The notes beneath the pieces are model-generated. The model saw only the letters and a list, made by a program, of their open reading frames with translations, ran no database searches and was not told where the DNA came from. The translations under genes and the position numbers were made by a program. From Mycolicibacterium sp. J2 (GTDB lineage Bacteria; Actinomycetota; Actinomycetes; Mycobacteriales; Mycobacteriaceae), in NCBI RefSeq assembly GCF_026240945.1, contig NZ_JAPFPY010000013.1, positions 62,001 through 126,000 of the forward strand: a DNA stretch of 64,000 nucleotides. The letters are read 5' to 3'. This document shows positions 1 to 8,539 of the stretch, piece after piece (the stretch's first letter is position 1; every line of letters begins with the position of its first letter).

Positions 1-337
1 GAAACAGGTTGAACTGTTGGAACACCATGCCGATCCGTTGCCGCAGCGCATCCGGATTGTCGGCCAGCACCGAGCGGCCGTCGAGCAGGATGTCGCCGCG
101 GTCGGGCTCGTAAAGCCGGTTCAGGGTCCGCAGCAGCGTGGACTTCCCCGACCCGGACGGTCCGATCACCACGGCGGTGCTGCCTGCCGGCACCTCCAGG
201 TCCACCCCGCGCAGCACCGCGTTGGGACCGAACGAAAGATGGATATCCTTGGCGCCCAGGGAAACCGCAGTATTCCCCGTCGCTTCGCTCGCCCCTGGAC
301 TTTTCCCCGTCGCTTCGCTCGCCCCTGGATCAGCCAT
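1..337 (-). CDS. Amino-acid ABC transporter ATP-binding protein (partial)
   Basis: This is the N-terminal 112 residues of a polar amino-acid importer ATPase (GlnQ/HisP type); the rest lies beyond the left edge. The Walker A motif GPSGSGKST is at residues 59-67, followed by a Q-loop region reading VFQQFNLF at the edge. It would energise uptake through the permease encoded immediately upstream; its ATG shares one base with that gene's TGA (TGATG), so the two are translationally coupled. The first 22 residues are unusual: a ten-residue unit rich in PGASEATG occurs twice before the ABC domain starts. The family assignment is firm; the substrate is not known. Confidence 0.93.
   Translation of the reverse strand, partial: MADPGASEATGKSPGASEATGNTAVSLGAKDIHLSFGPNAVLRGVDLEVPAGSTAVVIGPSGSGKSTLLRTLNRLYEPDRGDILLDGRSVLADNPDALRQRIGMVFQQFNLF
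273..329. repeat. Tandem 30-bp repeat in the ATPase 5' end
   Basis: Two copies of a 27-base identical segment start at 273 and 303, a 30-base period. Read on the minus strand they encode the duplicated PGASEATG stretch at residues 4-21 of the ABC ATPase, outside the conserved domain. The period is a multiple of three, so copy number can change without breaking the frame. Confidence 0.9.
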
Positions 338-1890
338 CAGATCATCTCCTCTTGCATGGGGGCCGGCTGGCGGCCGGTGCGCAGCCGTTCGTCGATGAGG
401 TTCACCACGTGGGTCAGCGGGATGGTGAGCACCAGATAGAACAGTCCGGCCGCCACCAGGGGGGACAGGTTGCCCGTCTGGGCGTTGAGGTCGCGGCCGA
501 CCTGGAACAGCTCCCGCTGGTTGGCCACCAGCCCGAGGAAGTACACCAGCGACGAGGCCTTGAGCAACGAGATGAACTGGTTCACCAGTGCCGGGAGCAC
601 CCGGCGCACGCCCTGGGGCACCACGACCAGCCGCATCGACGAGCGGTAGCTGAAACCCAGCGCGCGTGACGCCTCCAGCTGACCGGCCTCCACGCTCTGG
701 ATGCCGGAGCGGAAGATCTCGCCCACATAGGCCGCCGACATCAATCCCAGTGCCGCAATCCCCAACGGGTACGGGTTGTTTCCGGTCAGGCCGCCGACGA
801 CCGGCCCGATGCCCAGCCCGATCACCAGGATGATCACCACCTCGGGCAGACCGCGGAAGATGTCGGTGTACACCCGCGCCGGCCAGCGCAGCCAGCGGGA
901 CCGCGAGATGCCCGCCATGGCGAGCACCAGCCCGAGCAGCACGCCGATGACGGCGGCGCAGACGGTGAGGATCAGCGTGTTCGGCAATCCGGTTTTGAAC
1001 AGGTCCGGGATGGCCTGCCGGTACAGGTCCCAATCCAGGAAGGCCGCACCCAGTTGCGCCAGAGTCGATTTCGGTGCCGCAGCGCCGGCGGCGGGAGCAC
1101 CGGCATGCTGGGCGGCGATGGCTGCGAAGTCGGGAAGCTGCGGGACTGGAGCGGCTTTGGAGCCCGGTTTCCAGCCCGGCGGCAGCGCGCGCGGTACCCA
1201 GTCCGAGTACAACCTGGCCCAGGTGCCGTCGGCGATCACCGCGTCCAGACCGGCGTTGAGCGCATCGATGAGCGGCTTGTTCTCCTTGGCGACCGCCCAC
1301 GCCACGAAGTTGTCCAGGCTGAAGGTGTTCTCGACGATCACCGCGGGGTCCCCGGCCTGCACCGTGCCGACGGCCTGCTGGGACGGCGCCACCCAGGCGT
1401 CGATCTGGCGGGTTTTCAGGCTGGCGTAGACGGTGTTGTAATCCGGGAATTTCACCGGATCCAGGTGCAGGGTGTCGACGACGTAGGCCTCCTGCACGGT
1501 GCCCTGCACGACGCCGATGCGCTGCCCCTTCGCCAGCTGGGAGAAGCCGGTGATGGCTGACCCGGTCGGCACGACCAACGAAAAATAGCCGAAGTCGTAG
1601 CCGTTGGTGAACCCGACGGTCTTGCGACGGGCGTCGGTGGTGGTGATCGAGGAGGAGCCGACGTCGAACCGTCGGGACGCCACCTGGGCCAGCAGCCCGG
1701 AGAAATCGGTGCCGACGAAGTTGATCTTCAGCCCGATCCGGTCGGCGACGGCGCGCAGCAGCTCGTTGTCGAATCCGGTGAACTGACCCTTGGAATCGAT
1801 GCAGATGCTCGGCGGCGCGTCGGACAGGGTGCCGACGGTGAGCACACCGGGCACGCCGAGCCCGAGCGCATTGACGTCGATGCTCTGCAA
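337..1890 (-). CDS. Fused ABC transporter substrate-binding/permease protein
   Basis: This 517-residue reading frame joins an extracellular solute-binding domain (about residues 1-235, polar amino-acid SBP type) to an integral-membrane permease domain (about 285-510). The permease contains the EAA loop, seen as SGIQSVEAGQLEASRALG. Such GlnP-like fusions deliver amino acids, often glutamine or glutamate, to the partner ATPase, here encoded just downstream. As written the frame must start at a TTG inside the binding domain and has no signal peptide. A good signal peptide lies directly upstream in another frame (1891-2098), so a one-base frameshift or sequence error near 1890 is likely and the intact gene would run from 2098. 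Confidence 0.88.
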   Translation of the reverse strand: MQSIDVNALGLGVPGVLTVGTLSDAPPSICIDSKGQFTGFDNELLRAVADRIGLKINFVGTDFSGLLAQVASRRFDVGSSSITTTDARRKTVGFTNGYDFGYFSLVVPTGSAITGFSQLAKGQRIGVVQGTVQEAYVVDTLHLDPVKFPDYNTVYASLKTRQIDAWVAPSQQAVGTVQAGDPAVIVENTFSLDNFVAWAVAKENKPLIDALNAGLDAVIADGTWARLYSDWVPRALPPGWKPGSKAAPVPQLPDFAAIAAQHAGAPAAGAAAPKSTLAQLGAAFLDWDLYRQAIPDLFKTGLPNTLILTVCAAVIGVLLGLVLAMAGISRSRWLRWPARVYTDIFRGLPEVVIILVIGLGIGPVVGGLTGNNPYPLGIAALGLMSAAYVGEIFRSGIQSVEAGQLEASRALGFSYRSSMRLVVVPQGVRRVLPALVNQFISLLKASSLVYFLGLVANQRELFQVGRDLNAQTGNLSPLVAAGLFYLVLTIPLTHVVNLIDERLRTGRQPAPMQEEMI

Positions 1891-2098
1891 GGGCTTCGAC
1901 CGAAGCCGTGGTGTATTTGTCCGCGCCGGGACCTTTGGCGGCGGCGGCCAGGTTCGTCGGTAGCGCGCTGGCGCTGTCGACGCCGGGTGGGGCGCACTGG
2001 TCGGCGTTCGCCGGGGCGGCCAGTGCCAGGCCGCCAGCCAGTAACGCGACCAGCACGCAGACCACCGCCCGGAGAATGCGGTTGGGTACAGACGTCAT
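1891..2098 (-). pseudogene. Frameshifted signal-peptide segment of the binding protein
   Basis: From an ATG at 2098 the minus strand encodes a typical Sec signal peptide: basic start MTSVPNRILR, hydrophobic core VVCVLVALLAGGLALA, then the cleavage-type sequence APANA. A mature N-terminus follows (DQCAPPGVDSASALPTN). This frame is one base off the substrate-binding frame that starts at 1890. Removing one base near CCCTTGCAG at about 1886-1895 joins the two and gives a protein of about 586 residues. What is seen is the frame break; that it is a real mutation rather than a sequencing error is not shown. Confidence 0.8.
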
Positions 2099-2169
2099 CG
2101 TGGAAACCTAACCGGTCGGGTGGCCGACGCAGAATGCTTCGGTTCATGCTGGATTCGTTCGAGGTCGGG

Positions 2170-2832
2170 TCAGTCGGCTTCGGACGGGATCAGGGGCGCC
2201 AGCACCCCGCGCCGGACCAGCTCGGTGAGCATCACCCGCCCCATCAGTGCCGCGCCCGTCTGGCATGCGACGCGGGCGGCGTCGGGATCACCGTCGGTGA
2301 TGGCGTTGGTCTCGTTCTCGTAATGCGCCAACAGGGCCCGCCCGGCGTGCAGGTGGTCGGCCCAGAAGGCGCGCGGGATGAAGGTTTGCGCGGCGCCGAT
2401 CGCGGCCTGCAGCCGCGGTCCGGCATGCCGTTCGGTCAGCAGCTGCCGGTACTCCCACGCGATGTCGTGGAAGTTCTCGGCCCGCAACTGGGCGGTCAGC
2501 TCCTTGAGCCGGTCGATGGTCTGTTGACTGGCCTCGGCCGCCGCGCCGGCGGACACCAGGCCGTTGAGCACCCCGAACAGGTAGTAGTGCTCCAACAGCA
2601 CGTGCGCGTCGAACCGCGCGATGAACGCACCGCGGTGGTAGCGGGTGACCACGATGCCGTCGTGTTCCAGCTGTGCCACCGCCTCCTGCACCGGTACCCG
2701 GCTGACTCCGAGGGACGCGGCAAGGTCGTTGCGGTCCAGGCGATCTCCGGACCGGAGCTTTCCGGTCAGGATCAGCTGCGCGACGTGCCCGACGACCTGC
2801 TCGCGTTCGTTGACGCCGTACCGCTTGGGCAA
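2170..2832 (-). CDS. GntR-family transcriptional regulator
   Basis: A 220-residue regulator of the FadR-like branch of GntR. The winged helix is at about residues 10-75, with the recognition region RNDLAASLGVSRVPVQEAVAQLEHDGIV, and an all-helical ligand-binding domain follows. Translation would begin at a TTG one base after the stop of the upstream F420-type oxidoreductase gene, so the two are probably co-transcribed. It may control that neighbour. The ligand cannot be told from the sequence. Confidence 0.88.
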   Translation of the reverse strand: MPKRYGVNEREQVVGHVAQLILTGKLRSGDRLDRNDLAASLGVSRVPVQEAVAQLEHDGIVVTRYHRGAFIARFDAHVLLEHYYLFGVLNGLVSAGAAAEASQQTIDRLKELTAQLRAENFHDIAWEYRQLLTERHAGPRLQAAIGAAQTFIPRAFWADHLHAGRALLAHYENETNAITDGDPDAARVACQTGAALMGRVMLTELVRRGVLAPLIPSEAD

Positions 2833-2833
2833 G

Positions 2834-3610
2834 TCAGCTCCGGCTGTCGCGCCACCGGACCAGTTCTTCGGCTTCCGACAGGTCGTAGTCCGGGCCGTTC
2901 ACGCCGATGGTCAGCAGCGAAACCCCTAGCGCGGTCAGTGCTTCGGCGTTGGCGATCAACCCGTCACCGCTGCCGTCGACGCCGGCGGATCGTTCGATGG
3001 CGCCCGGATCGCGGCCGGCGTCGGCGCAATGCCGGTCCAGCACCGCGGCCTTGTCCGGATAGCTTTCCGCGGTGGTGAACCCGTGCCAGATATGGGCGTA
3101 TTGCGCGACGAGCTTGAGCGTCTTGCGTTCACCCTGGCCGCCGATCAGGATCGGGATCTCGCGCACCGGTTGCGGGTTGAGTTTCGCCAGCCGCGCGGTG
3201 ATGCGCGGCATCGCGGCGGCCAGGTCGTCGAGTCGGCTTCCGGCCGTGCCGAATTCGTAGCCGTACTCGTCGTAGTCCTTCTCCTTCCAGCCCGACCCGA
3301 TGCCCAGGATCAGCCGGCCGTCGGAGATGTTGTCGACGGTGCGAGCCATATCGGCCAGCAATTCGGGATTGCGGTAGGAGTTGCACGTGACCAGCGCGCC
3401 GATCTCGATGCGCGAGGTCTGTTCGGCCCAGGCGCCCAGCATGGTCCAACACTCGTAGTGCGCCCCTTCCGGGTCGCCGTACAACGGGAAGAAGTGATCC
3501 CAGTTGAAGGCGATGTCCACGCCGAGGTCCTCACAGCGGCGCACCGCGTCGCGGAGGTGACCGTAGTTGGGGGAGTGCTGGGGCTGCAGCTGGACGCCGA
3601 TCCGAGTCAT
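2834..3610 (-). CDS. LLM-class F420-dependent oxidoreductase
   Basis: A 258-residue luciferase-like TIM-barrel protein. The start MTRIGVQLQPQHSPNYG, the segment DIAFNWDHFFPLYGDP, the strand RIEIGALVTCNSYRNPELLA and the block GRLILGIGSGWKEKDYDEYG are all typical of the mycobacterial F420-dependent branch. It is expected to reduce or oxidise an unknown small molecule with coenzyme F420 in the cytoplasm. It is the first gene of a two-gene unit with the GntR regulator (one-base gap). The substrate is not predictable. Confidence 0.9.
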   Translation of the reverse strand: MTRIGVQLQPQHSPNYGHLRDAVRRCEDLGVDIAFNWDHFFPLYGDPEGAHYECWTMLGAWAEQTSRIEIGALVTCNSYRNPELLADMARTVDNISDGRLILGIGSGWKEKDYDEYGYEFGTAGSRLDDLAAAMPRITARLAKLNPQPVREIPILIGGQGERKTLKLVAQYAHIWHGFTTAESYPDKAAVLDRHCADAGRDPGAIERSAGVDGSGDGLIANAEALTALGVSLLTIGVNGPDYDLSEAEELVRWRDSRS

Positions 3611-3655
3611 GACCTCAACGGTAGCCCTCCACGGCGTTTTCCAAACTCGGTCGAC

Positions 3656-5710
3656 CTAAACGCCGATGGCGCCGCCGTCCCGCCACACCGCCACCACGGC
3701 GGGCCGGGCCGGGGCGGTGCCGCCGTCGGGCCAGTGCGACAGCGGGTTGTCCAGGCTGTGGTCGTCGCCTTCACCGGGGTGCTGCACGCTGACGGTGATC
3801 AGGTCGTCGGTGATCACCGGCCCGCACGTCTCCGCGCCGACCGGCACCGTGAGGAACTGTTTGGTCTCGCCGCGCCGGTCGCCGTCGAGCGCCACCGCGA
3901 ACAGTCCGTCGTTGGAGTCCAGGGCGTTACCGTCGGTGGAGATCCACAGATTGCCGTGCCCGTCGAAGGCGACATTGTCCGGGCAGGAGATGGGGCTGAC
4001 CTTGGTCTTGTCGAAGCCACCGTAATACGTGTCCGCGGCGGCCGGGTCACCGCAGACCAGCAGCAGGTCCCAGGTGAAGGTGGTGCCGGCGTGGTCGTCG
4101 GTGATCTCCAGGACCTGGCCGTTCTTGTTCTCGCTGCGCGGGTTGGCCGCGTCCGGCTTGGCCTTGCCGTCGGCGCCGCGCTTGTCGTTGTTGGTCAGCG
4201 CGACGTAGAGCTTGCCGTTTTCGGGGTTGGCCTCGAAATCCTCGGGGCGGTCCATCTTGGTGGCGCCGGCCTTGTCGGCGGCCAGCCGGGTGAACACCGC
4301 GACATCGGGCGCGGAGAAGCCTTCGACCAGGGACTCGGCCGTGCCGGCGGGCCCGGAGTGCAGCAGCGGGATCCAGGTGCCGGTGCCGGCGAAGGTGCCC
4401 TTGGCGGGCAGCTTGCCGCTGCCGTCGATCTGATCGGCCGGGATGTCGCTGGACAGCTTGGCGACGTACAGCGTGCCCTCGTCCAGCAGGGTCATGTTGT
4501 GCGCCATGTTGTCGGGCTCGATCTTCTTGTCCGACACGAATTTGTACATGTAGTCGAAGCGTTCGTCGTCGCCGGTGTACACCACCACGGTGCCGTCCCC
4601 GGTGACGTAGACGTTGGCGGCCTCGTGCTTGAACCGGCCCAGCGCGGAGTGCTTCACCGGTGTCGAGGCGGGATCCCACGGGTTGATCTCGATGACGTAG
4701 CCGAACCGGTTCACCTCGGTCGGTGTCTTCGCCAGGTCGAAACGCGGGTCGAAGTTCTCCCACCGCAGTTCCGACGGTTCGGTGAGCACGCCGTAGCGCT
4801 TGAAGCGGTCCGGGTCCGCCGGCGGTGTGCCCGCGGCGGCGCCGAAATACGTGTGGAAGTTCTCTTCTCCGGAAAGAATTGTGCCCCAGGGTGTTACACC
4901 ACCCGAGCAGTTGGCGAAGGTGCCGATCACGGTGCGTCCGGCCGGATCGGCGGCGGTCCGCACGGCGGGGGCACCGGCGGCCGGCCCGGTCAAGGTGAAG
5001 GGGGTGTCGGCGGTGATGCGGCGGTTGTACCGGCCCATGACGGGACGCAATCCGCCCTGCGGGCCGCGTTCGACCTCGACCACCGACAGGCCGACCGCGG
5101 CGGTCTCGACGTCGAACTGTTCGCGGGTGGGGGCGTCGGCGTCGTAGCCGTGAAACATGAACTGCGGGCTCACATATTCGTGGTTGGACACCAGCAGGTA
5201 GCCCCCGGACGCGCCGCGGATCGGCAACAGCGCGGCGAAATCGTTGTTGAAGCCGAACTGCTGGCGCTGTGCGGCACCCCTCTGCCGGTTGATGTCGAAC
5301 ACCGGAGCCCCGGGCAGCACCGGGTCGCCCCAGGCGATCACGACGCGCTGTTGGTACCCGGCCGGCACGACGACGGCGTCCTCGGTGTTGGGGGCCACGC
5401 TGTCGAACCGCATACCGGCCGGTGGCTGCCCCTGCGGGGCCGGTGTCGTGGACGCGGTGCCTTCGGTGGGTCGGTCACCGGAACAGGCGGCCAGTGTCGA
5501 GCCCGCTCCCACGGCGAGCACCGCGATACCGGTGGCCCGCAGCACCGACCGGCGGGACATCTCGGTCACGAGATCGCCGAAGTACTCGTTGGCACTGGTG
5601 TTGGGCACCGGCTTGGCGCAGGCGTCCCCGCAGCGATTGCGGCAGGTCACATGCTGGCGGCCAGAGCTGCCGTGATGGGAGACAAGCAGATTCAGCGGAA
5701 CAAGGGCCAT
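3656..5710 (-). CDS. PhoX-family (DUF839) Tat-exported phosphatase-like protein
   Basis: From ATG 5710 the protein has 684 residues. About 50 residues in is a twin-arginine signal, SRRSVLRATG, followed by a hydrophobic stretch ending in the lipobox-like LAAC, so export by Tat and lipid anchoring are likely. The rest is the DUF839/PhoX beta-propeller family of calcium- and iron-dependent alkaline phosphatases, with segments such as SNHEYVSP, NCSGGVTPWGT and SGEENFHTYFG. An upstream in-frame ATG at 5851 would add 47 low-complexity residues and overlap the hydrolase gene, so 5710 was preferred. It would release phosphate from organic phosphates outside the membrane; activity is inferred from family. 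Confidence 0.87.
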   Translation of the reverse strand: MALVPLNLLVSHHGSSGRQHVTCRNRCGDACAKPVPNTSANEYFGDLVTEMSRRSVLRATGIAVLAVGAGSTLAACSGDRPTEGTASTTPAPQGQPPAGMRFDSVAPNTEDAVVVPAGYQQRVVIAWGDPVLPGAPVFDINRQRGAAQRQQFGFNNDFAALLPIRGASGGYLLVSNHEYVSPQFMFHGYDADAPTREQFDVETAAVGLSVVEVERGPQGGLRPVMGRYNRRITADTPFTLTGPAAGAPAVRTAADPAGRTVIGTFANCSGGVTPWGTILSGEENFHTYFGAAAGTPPADPDRFKRYGVLTEPSELRWENFDPRFDLAKTPTEVNRFGYVIEINPWDPASTPVKHSALGRFKHEAANVYVTGDGTVVVYTGDDERFDYMYKFVSDKKIEPDNMAHNMTLLDEGTLYVAKLSSDIPADQIDGSGKLPAKGTFAGTGTWIPLLHSGPAGTAESLVEGFSAPDVAVFTRLAADKAGATKMDRPEDFEANPENGKLYVALTNNDKRGADGKAKPDAANPRSENKNGQVLEITDDHAGTTFTWDLLLVCGDPAAADTYYGGFDKTKVSPISCPDNVAFDGHGNLWISTDGNALDSNDGLFAVALDGDRRGETKQFLTVPVGAETCGPVITDDLITVSVQHPGEGDDHSLDNPLSHWPDGGTAPARPAVVAVWRDGGAIGV

Positions 5711-5768
5711 GGCCGGCGAACCTACGCGAGCCTGGCAATCAGCTGGTGAACGGCTGGGAAAGTCCCGG

Positions 5769-6665
5769 TTATCCGAGGATCTCGCGCAGCAACTCGACCA
5801 ATTTCGCCGGCTGGTCACCCTGGACGGAATGCCCGGCGCCCTCGACCACATGGGTGCGTTGGAACCCCGGTGCGGTCCGGGCGAACGTCGCGGCGTCCTC
5901 GTCGTTGACGAAGAACGACTTGGCCCCGCGGATCAGGGTGGTGGGCATGGTGATCGCCGGGACGTCATCCCAGAGGCCGGTAAAACCGTCCCCGTTGCGT
6001 AACGAGTCGTAGCGCCAGGTCCAGCTGCCGTCGTCGAGTTGCTTGGAATTGTGGAACACACCGCGCCGCAACGAATTCCGGTCCCGGTGTGGCGCCGCGG
6101 CCACGGTGACCTCGAGCATGTCGGCGAACGTCGGGAAGGTCCGGTCCTCATTCACCAGCGCGACGGTGCCCATCTGGGCCTTGGTCATCTCGGTGTGCCG
6201 TTCCGGCGCGGACGGGGTGACGTCGACCAGCACCAGTTCGCGCACCAGCTCCGGGGCGGTGGCCGCGATCCGCAGCGCGGTCAACCCGCCCAGCGACATG
6301 CCGACCACCAACCGGGCGTCCGGGGCATGCTCGCGCAGTACCGGTTTGAGGGTATCGGCGTTGAGCTTGGGGCCGTAGTCGCCGTCGGCGCGCCAACCAG
6401 AGCGACCATGGCCGGGCAGGTCGACCGCCAGCGCGGGCACATCCAAACCAAGGATGACGGTGTCCCAGGTGTGCGCGTTCTGCCCGCCGCCGTGCAGGAA
6501 CACCACCTCGGGCGCGTCGGCGCCCCACTTGAGAAAGCTGATCGCACCGGAGTCCACGCGCGTCACCGGCGGGATGCGGGTGGCCCCGATCTGCGCGGCG
6601 TTCTCGTGGAGCAGGCCGAATTCGTCCAGTCCGGCCAGCTCGTCATCCGGGATTTGTGGAGTCAT
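5769..6665 (-). CDS. Alpha/beta hydrolase
   Basis: A 298-residue alpha/beta hydrolase. It has the oxyanion-hole motif VFLHGGGQNAHTW, the nucleophile elbow GMSLGG and a C-terminal catalytic histidine in EGAGHSVQGD. Sequence context resembles small esterase/lactonase types; the substrate is unknown. The chosen ATG (6665) begins MTPQIPDDE; an alternative in-frame ATG at 6677 would add four residues. The start codon and first codons lie inside a perfect inverted repeat (6651-6699), so the mRNA leader could fold over its own start. The gene follows ino1 on the same strand with a 39-base gap. Confidence 0.9.
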   Translation of the reverse strand: MTPQIPDDELAGLDEFGLLHENAAQIGATRIPPVTRVDSGAISFLKWGADAPEVVFLHGGGQNAHTWDTVILGLDVPALAVDLPGHGRSGWRADGDYGPKLNADTLKPVLREHAPDARLVVGMSLGGLTALRIAATAPELVRELVLVDVTPSAPERHTEMTKAQMGTVALVNEDRTFPTFADMLEVTVAAAPHRDRNSLRRGVFHNSKQLDDGSWTWRYDSLRNGDGFTGLWDDVPAITMPTTLIRGAKSFFVNDEDAATFARTAPGFQRTHVVEGAGHSVQGDQPAKLVELLREILG

Positions 6666-6699
6666 ACCCGCAATCATTACGGGTAGGACTCCACAAATC
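6651..6699. promoter_or_regulatory. Long inverted repeat between ino1 and the hydrolase
   Basis: Arms 6651-6663 and 6687-6699 (GATTTGTGGAGTC and its complement) are perfectly complementary over 13 bases, with an inner six-base pair of arms (6665-6670 and 6680-6685). The hairpin sits just after the ino1 stop and its distal arm contains the hydrolase ATG. It could terminate ino1 transcripts, hide the hydrolase start, or bind a dimeric regulator. No T-run follows. Confidence 0.7.
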
Positions 6700-6704
6700 A
6701 CCGA

Positions 6705-7793
6705 CTAGCCCTGAATGAAGGTTTCCAGCTCCGCGCGGGCGATATCGTCGGCCAGCTGCTTGGGCGGGCTCTTCATCAGATAGGCCGACGCCGGGATGAT
6801 CGGACCGCCGATACCGCGGTCCTTGGCGATCTTCGCGGCGCGCACGGCGTCGATGATGATGCCTGCCGAGTTCGGCGAATCCCACACCTCGAGCTTGTAC
6901 TCCAGGTTCAGCGGCACGTCACCGAAGGCGCGGCCTTCGAGGCGGACGTAGGCCCACTTGCGGTCGTCCAGCCAGGCGACGTGGTCGGACGGGCCGATGT
7001 GCACGTTCTTGTCCTCGACCTTGCCGGCCAGCGACCCGGTCAGGTTGGACGTCACGGCCTGGGTCTTGGAGACCTTCTTGGACTCCAGGCGCTCGCGCTC
7101 GAGCATGTTCTTGAAGTCCATGTTGCCGCCGACGTTGAGCTGGTAGGTGCGGTCCAGCGTGACACCACGGTCCTCGAACAGCTTGGCCATCACGCGGTGG
7201 GTGATGGTCGCGCCGACCTGGCTCTTGATGTCGTCGCCGACGATCGGCACACCGGCATCCTCGAACTTCTTGGCCCACACCGGATCCGAGGCGATGAACA
7301 CCGGCAGTGCGTTGACGAAGGCCACGCCGGCGTCGATCGCGCACTGGGCGTAGAACTTGTCCGCCTCTTCGGAGCCGACGGGCAGGTAGGACACCAGCAC
7401 GTCGACCTTGGCGTCCTTGAGTGCCTTGACCACGTCGACTGGCTCGGAGTCGGAGATCTCGATGGTCTCGGCGTAGTACTTGCCGATACCGTCCAGCGTC
7501 GGCCCACGCTGCACGACGATGTCCATCGGCGGCACGTCGGCGATCTTGATGGTGTTGTTCTCCGAGGCGAAGATCGCCTCGGACAGGTCGAAACCGACCT
7601 TCTTGGCGTCGACGTCGAACGCGGCGACGAACTTTACGTCGCGGACGTGGTACTGCCCGAACTTGACGTGCATCAGGCCCGGGACGGTTCCGTTCTCGTC
7701 GGCGTCCCGGTAGTAGTGCACACCCTGCACCAGCGAGGACGCGCAGTTGCCCACGCCGACGATGGCGACCCGAACCTCATTCGACTCAGACAT
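6705..7793 (-). CDS. ino1: Inositol-3-phosphate synthase
   Basis: This 362-residue protein matches the actinobacterial myo-inositol-1-phosphate synthase of the Rv0046c type. It converts glucose-6-phosphate to inositol-3-phosphate with NAD, the first step towards phosphatidylinositol, mannosyl-inositols and mycothiol. Visible features are the nucleotide-binding start [16 protein letters not shown], the block [36 protein letters not shown] and the active-site region [13 protein letters not shown]. It lies downstream of a PadR gene in the same order as in M. tuberculosis. Identification is very secure. Confidence 0.98.
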   Translation of the reverse strand: MSESNEVRVAIVGVGNCASSLVQGVHYYRDADENGTVPGLMHVKFGQYHVRDVKFVAAFDVDAKKVGFDLSEAIFASENNTIKIADVPPMDIVVQRGPTLDGIGKYYAETIEISDSEPVDVVKALKDAKVDVLVSYLPVGSEEADKFYAQCAIDAGVAFVNALPVFIASDPVWAKKFEDAGVPIVGDDIKSQVGATITHRVMAKLFEDRGVTLDRTYQLNVGGNMDFKNMLERERLESKKVSKTQAVTSNLTGSLAGKVEDKNVHIGPSDHVAWLDDRKWAYVRLEGRAFGDVPLNLEYKLEVWDSPNSAGIIIDAVRAAKIAKDRGIGGPIIPASAYLMKSPPKQLADDIARAELETFIQG

Positions 7794-7842
7794 GTGACGC
7801 TCTCCTTTTCTTACTTAGGTGCTTGTGCCGGATGCGGGCTGA

Positions 7843-8403
7843 TCAGGGCTGATTGTCGGGGCGGCTCTGCCCCACCCGTTCGGCTGCGATCAATTCGTTG
7901 AGCCACTTCACTTCACGCTCACTGGACTCCAGACCGAGCTGGTGGAGCTGCTTGGTGTAGCGGTCCAATGAACTGCTCGCCCGGGCCACCGCCTCGCGCA
8001 GACCTTCCCGGCGCTCCTCGACCTGACGCCGCCGGCCTTCCAGGATGCGCATCCTGGCTTCGGCGGGGGTGCGGTTGAAGAACGCCAGATGCACACCGAA
8101 ACCGTCGTCGGTGTAGTTCTGCGGGCCGGTGTCGGCGACCAGTTCGGCGAAGCGTTGGGTACCGGCCTCGGTGAGCTGGTACACCCGCCGCGCCCGGCGC
8201 ACTTTTGTCGCACCGAGGACGGTGCCGACGGGTGCGGCGTCCTCGACGATCAGGCCGTCGGCCTGCATGCGCCGCAGAGCGGGATAGAGCGAGCCGTAGG
8301 AGAAGGCCCGGAACGCGCCCAGCAGCCCGGTCAGCCGCTTACGGAGCTCGTAGCCGTGCATCGGCGATTCGAGCAGCAACCCCAGAATGGCGAGCTCCAG
8401 CAT
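7843..8403 (-). CDS. PadR-family transcriptional regulator (Rv0047c type)
   Basis: A 186-residue PadR protein. The N-terminal winged helix is LAILGLLLESPMHGYELRKRL, followed by a wing with YGSLYPALRRMQADGLI and a C-terminal helical dimer domain. It is encoded directly upstream of ino1 on the same strand, the arrangement of Rv0047c and Rv0046c, and may regulate itself and ino1. An ATG preceded by a purine-rich GAGGGGGAGGTGATTCG supports the start. Confidence 0.93.
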   Translation of the reverse strand: MLELAILGLLLESPMHGYELRKRLTGLLGAFRAFSYGSLYPALRRMQADGLIVEDAAPVGTVLGATKVRRARRVYQLTEAGTQRFAELVADTGPQNYTDDGFGVHLAFFNRTPAEARMRILEGRRRQVEERREGLREAVARASSSLDRYTKQLHQLGLESSEREVKWLNELIAAERVGQSRPDNQP

Positions 8404-8480
8404 CGAATCACCTCCCCCTCGGTTGAGAATCCAGTCAAAGCCGAATGAATGTCACGTCGGCTCGACACGTCGCGCAATTG

Positions 8481-8493
8481 TATCGCGCCGATA
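8481..8493. promoter_or_regulatory. Candidate PadR operator upstream of padR
   Basis: TATCG at 8481-8485 and CGATA at 8489-8493 flank a three-base centre; with one mismatch the arms extend to seven bases. The site is 78 bases upstream of the padR ATG, in an AT-rich island. It has the same TATC...GATA core as the perfect palindrome in front of the second PadR gene at 41994-42012. Confidence 0.4.
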
Positions 8494-8539
8494 TATTGAG
8501 TGCCAGCCGAGGTTACCAAAGGTGTCGATTTGTCAGGTG

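Noticed and set aside
3029..5749. A 906-codon plus-strand open frame opposite the PhoX-like gene
   Set aside because: It is antisense to a gene with clear domains and a Tat signal; its composition (Val/Gly/Asp-rich) is the mirror of a high-GC gene.
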